A stretch of 64,000 nt of DNA from Mesorhizobium sp. CA8. GTDB taxonomy: Bacteria > Pseudomonadota > Alphaproteobacteria > Rhizobiales > Rhizobiaceae. The translations under genes were made by a program, and so were the position numbers. The notes under the pieces are model-generated. The model ran no database searches and was not told the DNA's origin. It saw only the letters and a list, made by a program, of their open reading frames with translations. The stretch lies in assembly GCF_020164955.1 (NCBI RefSeq), contig NZ_JAIUHG010000008.1:124001-188000 (forward strand), given 5' to 3'. Positions within the stretch are counted from its first letter, which is position 1. The number at the start of each line of letters is the position of its first letter. Below, in pieces: positions 1 through 7,686 of the stretch.

Positions 1-421
1 GGCGCTTGAGATGCGCCATGCTCTCCATGCGGGCTGGAATGCGCTTGGTGAAGGGGCCGCGCACATCCTTGGCGGTGACTTCGTATGTCGTCAGCACAGG
101 GCCGGCGAAGGTTGCAGCGAGCTTGTCCCAGGTATCTCGCGTAAGCTTGCCGTCGGAGGGCAGCCCGTTCGCCGCCTGAAAGGCTGCGACGGCTTTCGTG
201 AAGTTCTCCGAAACGCGGCCGTCGATCAGGCCGGGGGAGAAGCGGGCGCGATCCAGAAGCACCTGCGCCTTGAGCAGCATGGGGCTGACGCCGTTCGGTT
301 CGCCCTCGCTGAATTGCGCCTGGTTGACGGCGTCGGGCTCCAGCCTCGCTGCCTGCGCGCCGCCGCACGCAAGCGCGAGCGCCATCACCGCAACGAAAAC
401 AACGAGCCTGATCATCGACAT
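1..421 (-). CDS. L,D-transpeptidase family protein, N-terminal part (runs off the left edge)
   Basis: The reading frame is open from a start at 421 to the window edge, giving about 140 residues of an incomplete protein. It begins with a hydrophobic signal peptide (about residues 4-25). A peptidoglycan-binding type 1 fold follows at about residues 45-95, with the pattern LLDRARFSPGLIDGR and later FQAANGLPSDGKL. The segment after it (YEVTAKDVRGPF) resembles the linker before the YkuD catalytic domain of rhizobial cell-wall L,D-transpeptidases. The catalytic Cys/His region lies outside the window, so the enzyme assignment rests on domain order. A second in-frame ATG at 415 is an alternative start. 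GGAGTG just upstream of 421 could serve as ribosome site. Confidence 0.8.
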   Translation of the reverse strand, partial: MSMIRLVVFVAVMALALACGGAQAARLEPDAVNQAQFSEGEPNGVSPMLLKAQVLLDRARFSPGLIDGRVSENFTKAVAAFQAANGLPSDGKLTRDTWDKLAATFAGPVLTTYEVTAKDVRGPFTKRIPARMESMAHLKR

Positions 422-578
422 CACTCCGGAACCGCGACAAGGGCCTGCCTCTATGACGCGGCAGCCCCGATCTGGTTCCTCTCGGGAGCGGGCGGAGCGA
501 AGACCGTCGCAAGTGCTTTGCTAGCGGCGATCGCGGCTGAAGACGATTGAGGCGGCGCTGGCCGCCGCCTCAATCACA

Positions 579-863
579 TCAGACATGTTTCGACTGAGCA
601 ATTCCCGGGATGGGGGGAATGACACCATCCTCGATGAGGATATCCTTCTTGCGAGCAAAGGCGACGAAAACACCCCTCGCTGTTTCCGCATCCACATCCC
701 CAGCCAGGGCGGCCCTGCAGGCGCGGATCGCGGCCTTCTGCTCGGGGCTGTTGCCGCACCAGTCGATGACAAATTGATAGGCGTCCGCCACGGTGTTCAA
801 CTGACGCGGAAATCCCAGCCCTACCCAGACATGGATTGGCTTTTCGAACGGTTTGGCGAGCAT
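579..863 (-). CDS. DUF982 domain-containing protein
   Basis: This 94-residue protein fits the rhizobial DUF982 family. It has an early Pro-Ile-x-Val-x-x-Gly-x-Gly segment, then RQLNTVADAYQFVIDW, then AAIRACRAALAGD and an A-R-G-V-F-x-A-F-A helix. AGGAGG lies seven bases before the ATG, which fixes the start. It is followed upstream on the same strand by a second DUF982 gene, so the two look like a tandem duplication. The family function is unknown. No membrane segment or signal peptide is visible, so a small cytoplasmic protein is expected. Confidence 0.8.
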   Translation of the reverse strand: MLAKPFEKPIHVWVGLGFPRQLNTVADAYQFVIDWCGNSPEQKAAIRACRAALAGDVDAETARGVFVAFARKKDILIEDGVIPPIPGIAQSKHV

Positions 864-885
864 CGCGAACCTCCTCGATCCGCGA

Positions 886-1188
886 CTAGGCGGTCAGCCC
901 GCCGCCCTTGCCGCCTTTGCTGATCATCCAAGGCAAGGTGGTGCTCACGTCTTCCTGGATCCTGGCGGACTTCGCAAAACCGCAAAATGCCTCTCTGGCA
1001 GCCGTCAGCGGAAAGCCGCTGTCGAATGCCCGCTGGCAGGCGCGCAGCGCCGTTTCATAGATCGGCCCACGCCGGTTCCTGGGCCATTCATAGAGAAATT
1101 CCAGGGCGTCTTCGAGGCAGGCGATTTCCTGGATGAGGCTGTCTCCGCTCTTGACGAAAACAGGGCTGTCGAACATCCGATCGTTCAT
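886..1188 (-). CDS. DUF982 domain-containing protein (second copy)
   Basis: This 100-residue protein shows the DUF982 pattern more completely than its neighbour. It has PVFVKSGDSLIQEI, then EDALEFLYEWPRNRRGP, then ALRACQRAFDSG and an AREAF helix. The start is placed at the ATG at 1188 because GGAGG sits five bases before it; the ATG at 1200 has no such signal. It lies 22 bases upstream of the other DUF982 gene on the same strand and is probably cotranscribed with it. Function is unknown. Confidence 0.8.
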   Translation of the reverse strand: MNDRMFDSPVFVKSGDSLIQEIACLEDALEFLYEWPRNRRGPIYETALRACQRAFDSGFPLTAAREAFCGFAKSARIQEDVSTTLPWMISKGGKGGGLTA

Positions 1189-1387
1189 AAGATCCTCCAA
1201 ATCGAACGAACAATTTGAATTTGGGACGGGCGGGGATCAGCGGTCCGCGCCTGGGATGGGATATGGGTTTACGAGTTTGAGCCGTCAAGGACTTGGCGCA
1301 TGCCGTCATTGTCCTATTTCGCAGGCCCAATGTTCCGCGCGCTGTTCGGTCGATCAGCCGGCACCCGAGCCGGCGGTGGCGAGCTCG

Positions 1388-1615
1388 TCAGCGACTGGAA
1401 TTGAGCTTCTGGATACGTCCCTTATCCAGCCGGAATACGCCATCGGTGCCGCCTTGCTGCTCGAAGTCGGTTTGAAGCTCGTCCCAGGTGCCGAGATATG
1501 CGCCGCACTCGGCGCAATGGATCGGTGTTGCGGGCTGGGCATCGGCCGGGATATGCAGACGGATGGTGCCGCAAAACGGGCATTCCAGTTTGTGGTCCAG
1601 ATATTCGCCAGCCAT
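1388..1615 (-). CDS. Small zinc-ribbon-like protein
   Basis: About 75 residues. It carries two CxxC knuckles, CPFCG near residue 12 and CAECG near residue 34, spaced like a small zinc ribbon. The open frame extends upstream to 1747, but that part is arginine-rich and looks like antisense sequence, so I place the start at the ATG at 1615. Small proteins of this kind are common in rhizobia. A metal-binding structural role is likely, but no target can be named. Confidence 0.6.
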   Translation of the reverse strand: MAGEYLDHKLECPFCGTIRLHIPADAQPATPIHCAECGAYLGTWDELQTDFEQQGGTDGVFRLDKGRIQKLNSSR

Positions 1616-1755
1616 TTTGCGGAGCATCGCGCAACAAGCACGTCTTCGCAAGCAGGGAATTTCCGACGAGCTTTGCTTCAGCCGGCTCGATCTTCGAAGC
1701 AGCCCGTCGCGAACGCCGCCGCGAGATCCGGCGGGCATCCGCCGCATTCAGCCGA

Positions 1756-1956
1756 TCACACGCGGCTTGAGGTGGACGTCTGAGCACGCGCCCTGATGAT
1801 CCGTGCTTCTCGCAGAAGCGACGGTCGGTCGCGCCCGACGGCCTTTATCAGCCTCCTGGCTTGAGCCTCCGAGATGCCGGTTTTCTCTTTCAGCAGAATG
1901 ACGAGCTGCTTGTCGTCAATTCGGCCGTGGGAACTGCTTTCACCGGGTTCAGTCAT
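1756..1956 (-). CDS. Small conserved protein with a helical QA-x-x-LI motif
   Basis: 66 residues. The start at 1956 is well supported by GGAAGGAGG a few bases upstream. The core reads KEKTGISEAQARRLIKAVG and then SLLREARII. The same pattern (TGI, QA, LI, G, SLLREA) recurs in the genes at 24173 and 25828, and more loosely at 4686. It resembles DUF3606-type helical modules, though I am not certain of the family. No membrane segment is present. The protein is probably a small helical regulator or stress protein, but its function is unknown. Confidence 0.65.
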   Translation of the reverse strand: MTEPGESSSHGRIDDKQLVILLKEKTGISEAQARRLIKAVGRDRPSLLREARIIRARAQTSTSSRV

Positions 1957-2041
1957 ATCAAAGATCCTCCTTCCAACCGAACTGGGAAGACCGTCGAAAG
2001 TTTCAATGCGGCTTTGCTTGGCTAGCCGCTCCGCGGTGGCA

Positions 2042-2245
2042 CTATCTGCCCAGCGGTCTTCGCGAAAGCTCCGCCAGCTCCCGCTCGTCGGTAATTCCCG
2101 CCATGTAGTTGCCGATGATGCGCAAGGCCCGTCGTTCCCGCTGCTCCTCGGTTTCATTGGCGCCGGCGCTGAGCTCGAGAACGCGACCGAGGAAGCTCAC
2201 CTCATCGGGCGTGAACGCACCTTTCGACAGTCTTGTGATCGGCAT
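2042..2245 (-). CDS. Small conserved hypothetical protein
   Basis: 67 residues, starting MPITRLSKGAFTPDEV. This opening resembles short rhizobial hypothetical proteins. The central part is helical and charged (ETEEQRERRALRIIG), and no membrane segment or cysteine motif is visible. The frame is open further upstream to 2293, but the ATG at 2245 begins the family-like sequence. The gene sits alone between the small gene at 1756 and the cardiolipin synthase-like gene. Function is unknown. Confidence 0.55.
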   Translation of the reverse strand: MPITRLSKGAFTPDEVSFLGRVLELSAGANETEEQRERRALRIIGNYMAGITDERELAELSRRPLGR

Positions 2246-2453
2246 TGCCGCCTCCATCGCCCTGAACCCAAAGGAAACCCGGCCAGCGGACATGTTCGTG
2301 ACACAGCGACCGAAGGCCCGCCTTGGCCAATCTCAACGTTTTGGCACGACGATCCTGCATGTTTGCAGATGATGCGCACTAACCTATGTGAATCGAGCTG
2401 GCGGAAGGTAGCTGTCAGACGTCCGCCGCCCCACCTTTTCCCGCGATGATATG

Positions 2454-3641
2454 CTATAACTGCACGTGAAGCCTGCTGGCCAGCCAGTCGGTAAACTTCT
2501 CGCTCATCGGGCGCGCCTGCCACTCCGCCAGGCTGATCTGCCTCGACCGCTTGAGGTCCTCGTTGAACAAGTCGATTTGCGTCTGCGCAAAATCCTTACC
2601 GTAGACATTAAGGCTGGCTTCGTCATTCAGCCGCAACGAACGCTCGTCCAGATTGGTGGAACCGAAGCTTGCCCAGACGTCGTCGACGATCAGGAGCTTG
2701 GGGTGATACATCGTCGGCTGAAACTCATACATGCGCACGCCCCCTTCGAGCAGTTGGCCCCAGAAGTGGCGCGAGCCTTTTCGCACGATGGGTACATCGG
2801 TCAGCGAATTGGGCACGATGACGTCGACGGCTACGCCTCTCTTCCTGGCGTCAAGTATCTGCTGCAGCGCGATTTCGTCCGGCACGAAATAAGCCATGCC
2901 GATGCGCAGGTGATCCTTGGCCGCGGCGATGGCAGCCAGCATCATCAGCTCCATGTCCTCGGAGCCGTTCGGTTGCGATGAAAGGATCAACTGGGCGCTT
3001 AGCGCACCTGCGGGTTCGGGTGGCGGATAGAACTTTTCTCCTTGCAACGTTTCGCCCACGGTCTCCAGCCAGTTCTCGGCGAAGGCCGCCTGGAAAGCGG
3101 CGACCGAAGGTCCTTGAATTTGGTAATGGGTGTCACGCCATTCGCTCGGATTGCGCGCATCGCCCAGCCAGTTGTCCGCGATACCGACCCCGCCGGTGAA
3201 GGCGACTCGCCCGTCCACGATGAGCAGCTTCCGATGTGTCCGGTTGTTCACGCGGTCAAGCGTGTACCAGTAGATGGGCCGGTAGCGCTGGAAGCGCACC
3301 CCGGCGCCCGTCATGATGTGGATCAGGTTCTCGTCGAAAGGCAGGCTGCCGAGCCAGTCGACGAGCACTCGAACCTCGACGCCTTGCCGGGCTTTCGCGG
3401 CCAGGGCCGTGGCGAACTGATAACCGACCGAGCCCGACCAATAAATGTAGGTTTCCATGTCCACGCTGGCCTGCGCCGCGCCGATCGCTTGCAGCATCGC
3501 CGGAAAAATCTCGTCGCCATTGACCAGGGTTTGCACGTTGTTCCGTTCGGACATCTGCCCTTGCGAATAGCTGCTCATGCTTCGCACGAATTGCGGGTCC
3601 TCCGCATCGAAAACGATGAGGAACGATCGTACGGATGACAT
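2454..3641 (-). CDS. Cardiolipin synthase-like phospholipase D family protein (5' end frameshifted)
   Basis: The 395-residue frame has two HKD phospholipase D motifs, HRKLLIVDG at about residue 136 and YHPKLLIVDD at about residue 313. Each is followed by the usual glycine/serine-rich segment (FTGG, FGSTN). Enzymes of this type transfer phosphatidyl groups at the inner membrane, most often to make cardiolipin. Family members normally have an N-terminal membrane anchor. Here the anchor is encoded just upstream in another frame (3610-3798). Removing one T from the run at 3610-3613 would join them through HRFDAEDPQF. The visible ATG at 3641 is therefore probably not the original start. Confidence 0.85.
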   Translation of the reverse strand: MSSVRSFLIVFDAEDPQFVRSMSSYSQGQMSERNNVQTLVNGDEIFPAMLQAIGAAQASVDMETYIYWSGSVGYQFATALAAKARQGVEVRVLVDWLGSLPFDENLIHIMTGAGVRFQRYRPIYWYTLDRVNNRTHRKLLIVDGRVAFTGGVGIADNWLGDARNPSEWRDTHYQIQGPSVAAFQAAFAENWLETVGETLQGEKFYPPPEPAGALSAQLILSSQPNGSEDMELMMLAAIAAAKDHLRIGMAYFVPDEIALQQILDARKRGVAVDVIVPNSLTDVPIVRKGSRHFWGQLLEGGVRMYEFQPTMYHPKLLIVDDVWASFGSTNLDERSLRLNDEASLNVYGKDFAQTQIDLFNEDLKRSRQISLAEWQARPMSEKFTDWLASRLHVQL

Positions 3642-3798
3642 GAGGCTCGGGGGTCAGGTTTACCGCGGCCAGAGTGAACACGCCGGCCACGATCGCAACG
3701 GCGACATATTTGAGGACGTCGAGCCAATAGCCGGCCTTGCGTCCGGCCACGATCGCCTTTTTGCGAGCCAGTGACGCTCTAAAGCCTAGAGACCTCAC
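3610..3798 (-). pseudogene. Displaced N-terminal anchor of the cardiolipin synthase-like gene
   Basis: From a GTG at 3798 this frame encodes about 60 residues, with a basic start and then a membrane helix (VLKYVAVAIVAGVFTLAAV). The sequence VNLTPEP and HRF follow. This is what normally precedes the phospholipase D domain in this family. The frame diverges from the main gene at a run of four T on the coding strand. It is best read as the true 5' end of the gene at 2454 separated by a one-base insertion. Confidence 0.6.
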
Positions 3799-3978
3799 CT
3801 ATTTCGTCCCCCGGGTCAGTTCTGGTGGTCTTCAACAGCAAGAATGTTCGACCCTGGTTCAGGTTCCCGGCCGGGCGTGCGGCGAGTGCCGGACCTGCGC
3901 CTCATCCAGTCGATCTCTGGACCAACTGCACTATCCACAGAACGCTGCATCCTTTGCGAGCAACCGGCGTTGAAGAAG

Positions 3979-4350
3979 ATGTTCAGGATGGTTTGCATGG
4001 GTGCAAAGATGAAAGTGCCGGTAGCCGAAGCCTCTCAGGAGGCGGATATCCTCGTGAACAAAACGGCGCATTTCGTGGGCGAATGGATCGATGAACACAA
4101 GGCTGAAGCTCCGGCAGCACTCCCGGCGGAAATCGTTGCCGCGGAATTGGCGGATCAATGCATCGCCGACGCTGAAAACGAGGGCATAGGGCCCGACGAG
4201 ATCAGCGAAGAAGTTGGCGACCTCAAGGAATATATCGCCGAGACCGTACTGGAGAAGCAAAGCGATGGCGGCGGCGATGTTCATGGATCGATCTCACCTG
4301 CGCCATCTGCCGCTGGAAACGGGGAGCCAAATGCCGAAATTCCGCATTGA
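3979..4350 (+). CDS. DUF768 domain-containing protein
   Basis: About 123 residues if translation starts at the ATG at 3979; the frame is open from 3844 and other starts are possible. Residues about 25-95 match the rhizobial DUF768 pattern seen in two more genes here (25828 and 26196): F-x-x-x-W-I, then AAELADQCIADAENEGI, then EISEEVGDL and a short amphipathic helix. The C-terminal 25 residues are glycine- and proline-rich and overlap the next gene by 20 bases. Function is unknown; the protein appears soluble. Confidence 0.6.
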   Translation: MFRMVCMGAKMKVPVAEASQEADILVNKTAHFVGEWIDEHKAEAPAALPAEIVAAELADQCIADAENEGIGPDEISEEVGDLKEYIAETVLEKQSDGGGDVHGSISPAPSAAGNGEPNAEIPH

Positions 4351-4525
4351 GTTCCTCGAATCCACGGCGCTGCCACCGATCTACGTCGAAATGGAAAGCC
4401 TCGAAACCGCGAAAGCCGAGGCCAAACGGGCTGCCAAGGAAGCCATGCTTGACGGCATTGTCGGAGGCTCAGACCCGACCTTCTGGATGACCAAGATATA
4501 TATGACGAGGCCGGCTATCTGGTAG
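4331..4525 (+). CDS. DUF6894-like small protein, probably frameshifted near its end
   Basis: The 64-residue frame begins MPKFRIEFLE and contains a helix ETAKAEAKRAAKEAML typical of DUF6894 proteins. The family usually ends with a beta segment like DEAGxxxxTxxF. Here that segment (DEAGYLVATIEF) lies in another frame, directly after an AT-repeat at about 4496-4503, and ends at a stop at 4615-4617. Losing two bases or gaining one in the repeat would restore it. The visible stop at 4525 is therefore probably premature. Function of the family is unknown. Confidence 0.55.
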   Translation: MPKFRIEFLESTALPPIYVEMESLETAKAEAKRAAKEAMLDGIVGGSDPTFWMTKIYMTRPAIW

Positions 4526-4685
4526 CGACCATCGAGTTCCGGGATCTGGTGTCCGGCCGACAGCGTCCCGGTCAAGGGGACGAGGCCGGCGAGCCTGGCG
4601 TAATGCGCTCAGGTTGAGATCTGATCTAGCCGCCGGCGAGACCGCTCGCATCGATATCCGGGCTGCTTCAGCCCGTCGTGCGGGC

Positions 4686-4883
4686 CTAGTCGCCTTTGTA
4701 GGTTTTGGCGGCTTCCTCGATCTTGCGCCAATCGTTGCCGTATCGCCGCACCAGCTCCCGTGCCTGCGCGGGCGATAGATTCTGCGTCTCGACGATATGC
4801 TTCACTTCCGTCTCTTCGCCCTTCAGCGGACGCGAGCGCGGCCGCTTGGAGTGTTGGGCTGTCGCTGCATCTCGTCTCGCCAT
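4686..4883 (-). CDS. Small basic protein with LSPAQARELV module
   Basis: 65 residues. The N-terminal half is basic and low in complexity (KRPRSRPLKG). The C-terminal half holds a helical module, LSPAQARELVRRYGNDWRKI followed by EEAAKTYK. The QA-x-x-L and following glycine match the layout in the genes at 1756, 24173 and 25828. The ATG at 4883 is preceded by GCGAGG. Cytoplasmic, possibly nucleic-acid associated because of the basic tail, but this is only a guess. Confidence 0.6.
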   Translation of the reverse strand: MARRDAATAQHSKRPRSRPLKGEETEVKHIVETQNLSPAQARELVRRYGNDWRKIEEAAKTYKGD

Positions 4884-4912
4884 GAATGACCTCGCTCGGA
4901 TCGGTATCAACC

Positions 4913-5084
4913 GCCGAGCCGAAGGAAGGTTTCCTGAGCCGCTCGTCAGCCCGGCTCGATCTCCGAAAACAGCCAGTCGCGAAACGCCTTCACCTTGCGC
5001 TGGCGGATCGCTTCCGGCGGGTAGACCAGGCCGAGCCGAAGGAAGGTTTCCTGAGCCACTCGTCAGCCCGGCTCGATCTCCGAA
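4913..5084. repeat. Pair of 55-bp direct repeats (4913-4967 and 5030-5084)
   Basis: The two copies are identical except for one base (G at 4941, A at 5058). Read on the minus strand, each copy carries the last six codons of a LysR-type gene (SEIEPG and stop) plus about 35 bases beyond it. The first copy is at the end of the lysR remnant, and the second joins the SDR remnant. The arrangement looks like the scar of a rearrangement at a divergent lysR-SDR pair. Confidence 0.8.
4946..5041 (-). pseudogene. C-terminal remnant of a LysR-type regulator
   Basis: 31 codons survive in frame: LRLGLVYPPEAIRQRKVKAF continuing as RDWLFSEIEPG and a stop. This is the typical end of the LysR effector domain, where a Tyr/Pro-Pro segment precedes a final helix. 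Nothing upstream on this strand encodes the rest of the regulator, so this is a fragment. It is bounded by the 55-bp repeats. Confidence 0.7.
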
Positions 5085-5088
5085 TCCC

Positions 5089-5181
5089 ACCGACATCGCG
5101 CCGGCCTATCTCTATCTCATGCAGAACGAGTTCATGACCGGCGAGACCATCCACATCGACGGCGGACAAAGGCTGGTGTGA
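5089..5181 (+). pseudogene. C-terminal remnant of a short-chain dehydrogenase
   Basis: 30 codons remain, including AYLYLMQNEFMTGETIHIDG and the ending GQRLV. This is the conserved C-terminus of SDR enzymes (the FMTGETIHIDGG strand-loop). The frame is disrupted at its 5' side by the second 55-bp repeat. The rest of the enzyme, including the Rossmann motif and the YxxxK site, is absent. Confidence 0.7.
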
Positions 5182-5188
5182 GCGGACC

Positions 5189-5219
5189 AGGCCGGAGCCT
5201 CGATTTGAAGCTCCGGCCT
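5189..5219 (+). terminator. Hairpin after the SDR remnant
   Basis: A perfect 10-bp stem, AGGCCGGAGC with GCTCCGGCCT, encloses an 11-base loop. It starts eight bases after the SDR stop codon. The T-run that follows is short (ATTTGT), so it may be a weak intrinsic terminator. It probably served the original SDR gene. Confidence 0.55.
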
Positions 5220-5347
5220 CATTTGTCGCCATCGATCAGTTCCGGCATCGTTGTTGCCAGACCTTCCGCTAAACATGGCGTTTCCGGGGGAACGCTAATA
5301 TAGATGATGCTCGAATGAGCAGCGCCTCCGCACCGTCGAGGAATGCC

Positions 5348-5680
5348 ATGCGAAGGGTGATCGTCGCAGCCATGTGGATTGCCGCCGCGACAGGCGCCGA
5401 TGCCCATGACTGGTACGAGAACAAGTTCGACCCGGTGACGAACTTCAAATGTTGCGGCGGCACGGATTGCCGCCCCATCCCGGAATCCTCAGTGCAGTCC
5501 AGGGCCGACGGCGGCTACGTTTACTTGCCCGATGGTTTCAACATTCCGCGAGACCGCGTGCAGGAATCCCCGGACGGCCGTTATCATATTTGCGAGAACC
5601 ATTACGTGATAACCAACCAGCCCTATCTGCGCTGCTTCTTCGCGCCGCGCCTCAAAGTCTCGCGGCTGCTTCCCCGCTAG
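5348..5680 (+). CDS. Small secreted cysteine-containing protein
   Basis: 110 residues from the ATG at 5348. Residues 1-18 form a signal peptide (MRRVIVAAMWIAAATGADA), so export to the periplasm is expected. The mature part has CCGGTDC near residue 33 and further cysteines later, consistent with disulfides. It resembles small exported proteins found widely in rhizobia whose function is unknown. The frame is open upstream to 5315, but the signal peptide supports the later start. It stands alone between the SDR scar and the gntR gene. Confidence 0.7.
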   Translation: MRRVIVAAMWIAAATGADAHDWYENKFDPVTNFKCCGGTDCRPIPESSVQSRADGGYVYLPDGFNIPRDRVQESPDGRYHICENHYVITNQPYLRCFFAPRLKVSRLLPR

Positions 5681-5717
5681 TCACCGGCCCTCGATATCAT
5701 CGCCACCGTTTGCGCGT

Positions 5718-6464
5718 TCACTTTCGTGCGAAGCTGAAGGCGAAATGGCTGCCGCGATGATAGACGGCGGCATGGACGACCGGGGTTCCGGTCCCATCGA
5801 AACAGGTTTCCGTAATGAGCAGGGCGGGCCCGAAGTCGCGCAGGTCGTTGCGCTGCACGATTTCGTCGGGCAGCGTCACGGCTGCAACGGAGGCGGCCGA
5901 CATACGCGGCTGATGGCGGTGCTTTTCCAACAGCGCGAGCAGCGAGCCGCTCCATTCGATGTCGAAAAGGCGCCCCGGCAAAAAGCTGCGCGGTACGTAG
6001 TCGAGCGAATAGATGAGGGGCAGATCGTTGTGCAGCCGCAGCCGTTCAAGCCGGATGACGCGCTCTCCGTCCGCTAGCCGCAATTGCTGCTGGATAAATG
6101 GATCGGGCGTTTCCTCGGCGATGGAAAGAACCTTGTTGACGGTGTTGTAGCCATAGTGGCGCGACATGTCGGTCACGCTTTCGAACACCGTGATTGGACG
6201 GTCGACCTGGACGGCGGAGTTCGCGGTCACGAAGCGGCCGAGACCATGGGTGACGGAGATGATGCCGTCCTGTTCGAGAAGCTTCAACGCTTCGCGTAGG
6301 GCAGGGCGCGAGATGCGGAAGCGCTGCGTCAGCTGCGATTCCGTTGGCAGCCGGTCGCCGGGCTTGAGCCCTTCGGTCCTGATGAGGTCGGCCAAGCGGT
6401 CGCGCAGCTGAACCGCCAATGTGCGCGCATCCCGAAGCGGCTCGTCCAAGTCCCTCTTCCCCAT
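5718..6464 (-). CDS. GntR family (HutC subfamily) transcriptional regulator
   Basis: 248 residues. The N-terminal winged helix-turn-helix covers about residues 15-85, with LADLIRTEGLKPGDRLPTES and RPALREALKLLEQDG. The UTRA ligand-binding domain fills the rest, with the pattern RLERLRLHNDLPLIYSLDYV and a final HAAVYHRGSHFAFSF. Proteins of this group usually bind a catabolic intermediate and release operator DNA. The start at 6464 follows AAAGGAGAG. It is divergent from the SIS-domain gene, and a TTGTCGGACAA site lies 20 bases before its start, suggesting self-control. FrlR regulators of fructosamine operons belong to the same subfamily. Confidence 0.9.
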   Translation of the reverse strand: MGKRDLDEPLRDARTLAVQLRDRLADLIRTEGLKPGDRLPTESQLTQRFRISRPALREALKLLEQDGIISVTHGLGRFVTANSAVQVDRPITVFESVTDMSRHYGYNTVNKVLSIAEETPDPFIQQQLRLADGERVIRLERLRLHNDLPLIYSLDYVPRSFLPGRLFDIEWSGSLLALLEKHRHQPRMSAASVAAVTLPDEIVQRNDLRDFGPALLITETCFDGTGTPVVHAAVYHRGSHFAFSFARK

Positions 6465-6483
6465 TATGCCAACTCTCCTTTTG

Positions 6484-6494
6484 TTGTCGGACAA
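6484..6494. promoter_or_regulatory. Operator-like palindrome TTGTCGGACAA
   Basis: An inverted repeat with arms TTGTC and the imperfect centre GG then ACAA, 20 bases upstream of the gntR start. It shares TTGTCnnACAA with the site at 6604-6614 and nearly with 11677-11687. GntR/HutC regulators bind short palindromes of this size. Binding by this regulator is inferred from position and recurrence. Confidence 0.5.
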
Positions 6495-6599
6495 TCGCGC
6501 CCAGGTCAAGCGGAGGCATGCGGTGGCGATCGCATGTCGTATAGGCAACGCATGCAAACCTATCCGCAAAATTTCTCTTGAAATGTGCTCCCGCAGATG

Positions 6600-6618
6600 T
6601 CAGTTGTCTTACAACTGA
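6600..6618. promoter_or_regulatory. Operator-like palindrome upstream of the SIS gene
   Basis: TCAGTTGT, a three-base centre CTT, and ACAACTGA form a perfect 8-bp inverted repeat. It ends 16 bases before the SIS-domain start codon, where bound repressor would block transcription or translation start. The core TTGTCTTACAA matches the site near gntR. Confidence 0.6.
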
Positions 6619-6634
6619 ATTGATCGAGGGAACG

Positions 6635-7648
6635 ATGCTCAATTTCGATGAAGCCCGGTTTATGCGCATCCAATCGGGGGCGGTGGCCTTGCGCGAGCGC
6701 ATTGAAGCCGTTGTGGCGCAGTGCCTCGCCGCCGGGGCGCAGAACATCTTCTTTCTCGGCACCGGCGGTGCGGCGATCCTGATGCATCCGGCGGCGCAAT
6801 TGCTGCAGCGCCGATCTGGCTTTCCGGCCTTCGTCGACATCACCGCCGAGCTGCAGCTTGTCCAATCCGTGCACCTGACCGACAAATCGATCGTCGTGTT
6901 GCCCTCGCTCTCCGGCACGACCAAGGAAAGCGTGGCACTGCTGTCCCGGATCAAGGACGTCGGGGCGACGGTGATCACATTGGTCGGACATGAGGAGACG
7001 CCGCTCGGCAAGGGCGGGGACCATGTCTTCGTCAACTTCGCCGAGGACGACACGTCCTGCGAATCCTTCTATCTCCAGTCGCTCTTCATCGCGCTTGCAG
7101 TGCTGAAGCATCGCGGCGAGCTCGCCGAATCCGAACGGATTTTCGCCGAACTGGAGCAGTTGCCGCGACTGTTGCTGGAGGTGAAGCGGAGCTATGAACA
7201 GGAAGCCGCCGGCTTCGCGCACAAACTGGCCGCCTCCGACTATCACATCATAACCGGCGCCGGGAATGTCTGGCCGCAGGCCTGGTATTATGGCATGTGC
7301 ATCCTGGAGGAGATGCAGTGGATCCGGACCCGCCCCGTGCATGCTTCCGACTTTTTCCATGGCACGCTGGAGCTGGTGGACAAAGACGTCAGTGTCGTGC
7401 TCTTCAAGGGCGAGGATAGCGCCCGGCCGCTGGCCGATCGCGTCGAGAAATTCGCGCCTGACTATACGGACAAGTTGACGGTGCTCTACACGGCCGATTT
7501 CGAATTGCCCGGCATTTCGCCAGATGTGCGCGCGCTGGTTTCGCCGATCGTGCTCGCGACCGCCCTCGAACGGGTCAGCGCGCATCTCGAGGTGATCCGT
7601 AACCACCCGCTGACGACGCGCCGCTACTATAGGCGCGTTGCCTATTGA
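6635..7648 (+). CDS. SIS domain sugar-phosphate protein, fructosamine-6-phosphate deglycase-like
   Basis: 337 residues with two sugar isomerase (SIS) halves. The first has AAGAQNIFFLGTGGAAILM and PSLSGTTKESVALLSRIKD, the sugar-phosphate pocket pattern. The second includes ITGAGNVWPQAWYYGMCILE and RTRPVHASDFFHGTLELVD, as in FrlB-type deglycases that split phosphorylated Amadori compounds into glucose 6-phosphate and an amino acid. The start at 6635 follows GAGGGA; the upstream ATG at 6578 would run through the operator. It heads a plus-strand unit with the PfkB kinase. Substrate identity is inferred from context. Confidence 0.8.
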   Translation: MLNFDEARFMRIQSGAVALRERIEAVVAQCLAAGAQNIFFLGTGGAAILMHPAAQLLQRRSGFPAFVDITAELQLVQSVHLTDKSIVVLPSLSGTTKESVALLSRIKDVGATVITLVGHEETPLGKGGDHVFVNFAEDDTSCESFYLQSLFIALAVLKHRGELAESERIFAELEQLPRLLLEVKRSYEQEAAGFAHKLAASDYHIITGAGNVWPQAWYYGMCILEEMQWIRTRPVHASDFFHGTLELVDKDVSVVLFKGEDSARPLADRVEKFAPDYTDKLTVLYTADFELPGISPDVRALVSPIVLATALERVSAHLEVIRNHPLTTRRYYRRVAY

Positions 7649-7686
7649 GCTTAGCTCTCGGCGTCAGCTTGATCGCAGCGCAGGAT

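Noticed and set aside
6046..7053. A 335-codon minus frame spanning the gntR-SIS intergenic region
   Set aside because: It overlaps two well-supported divergent genes and their operators, and its content is low in sense.
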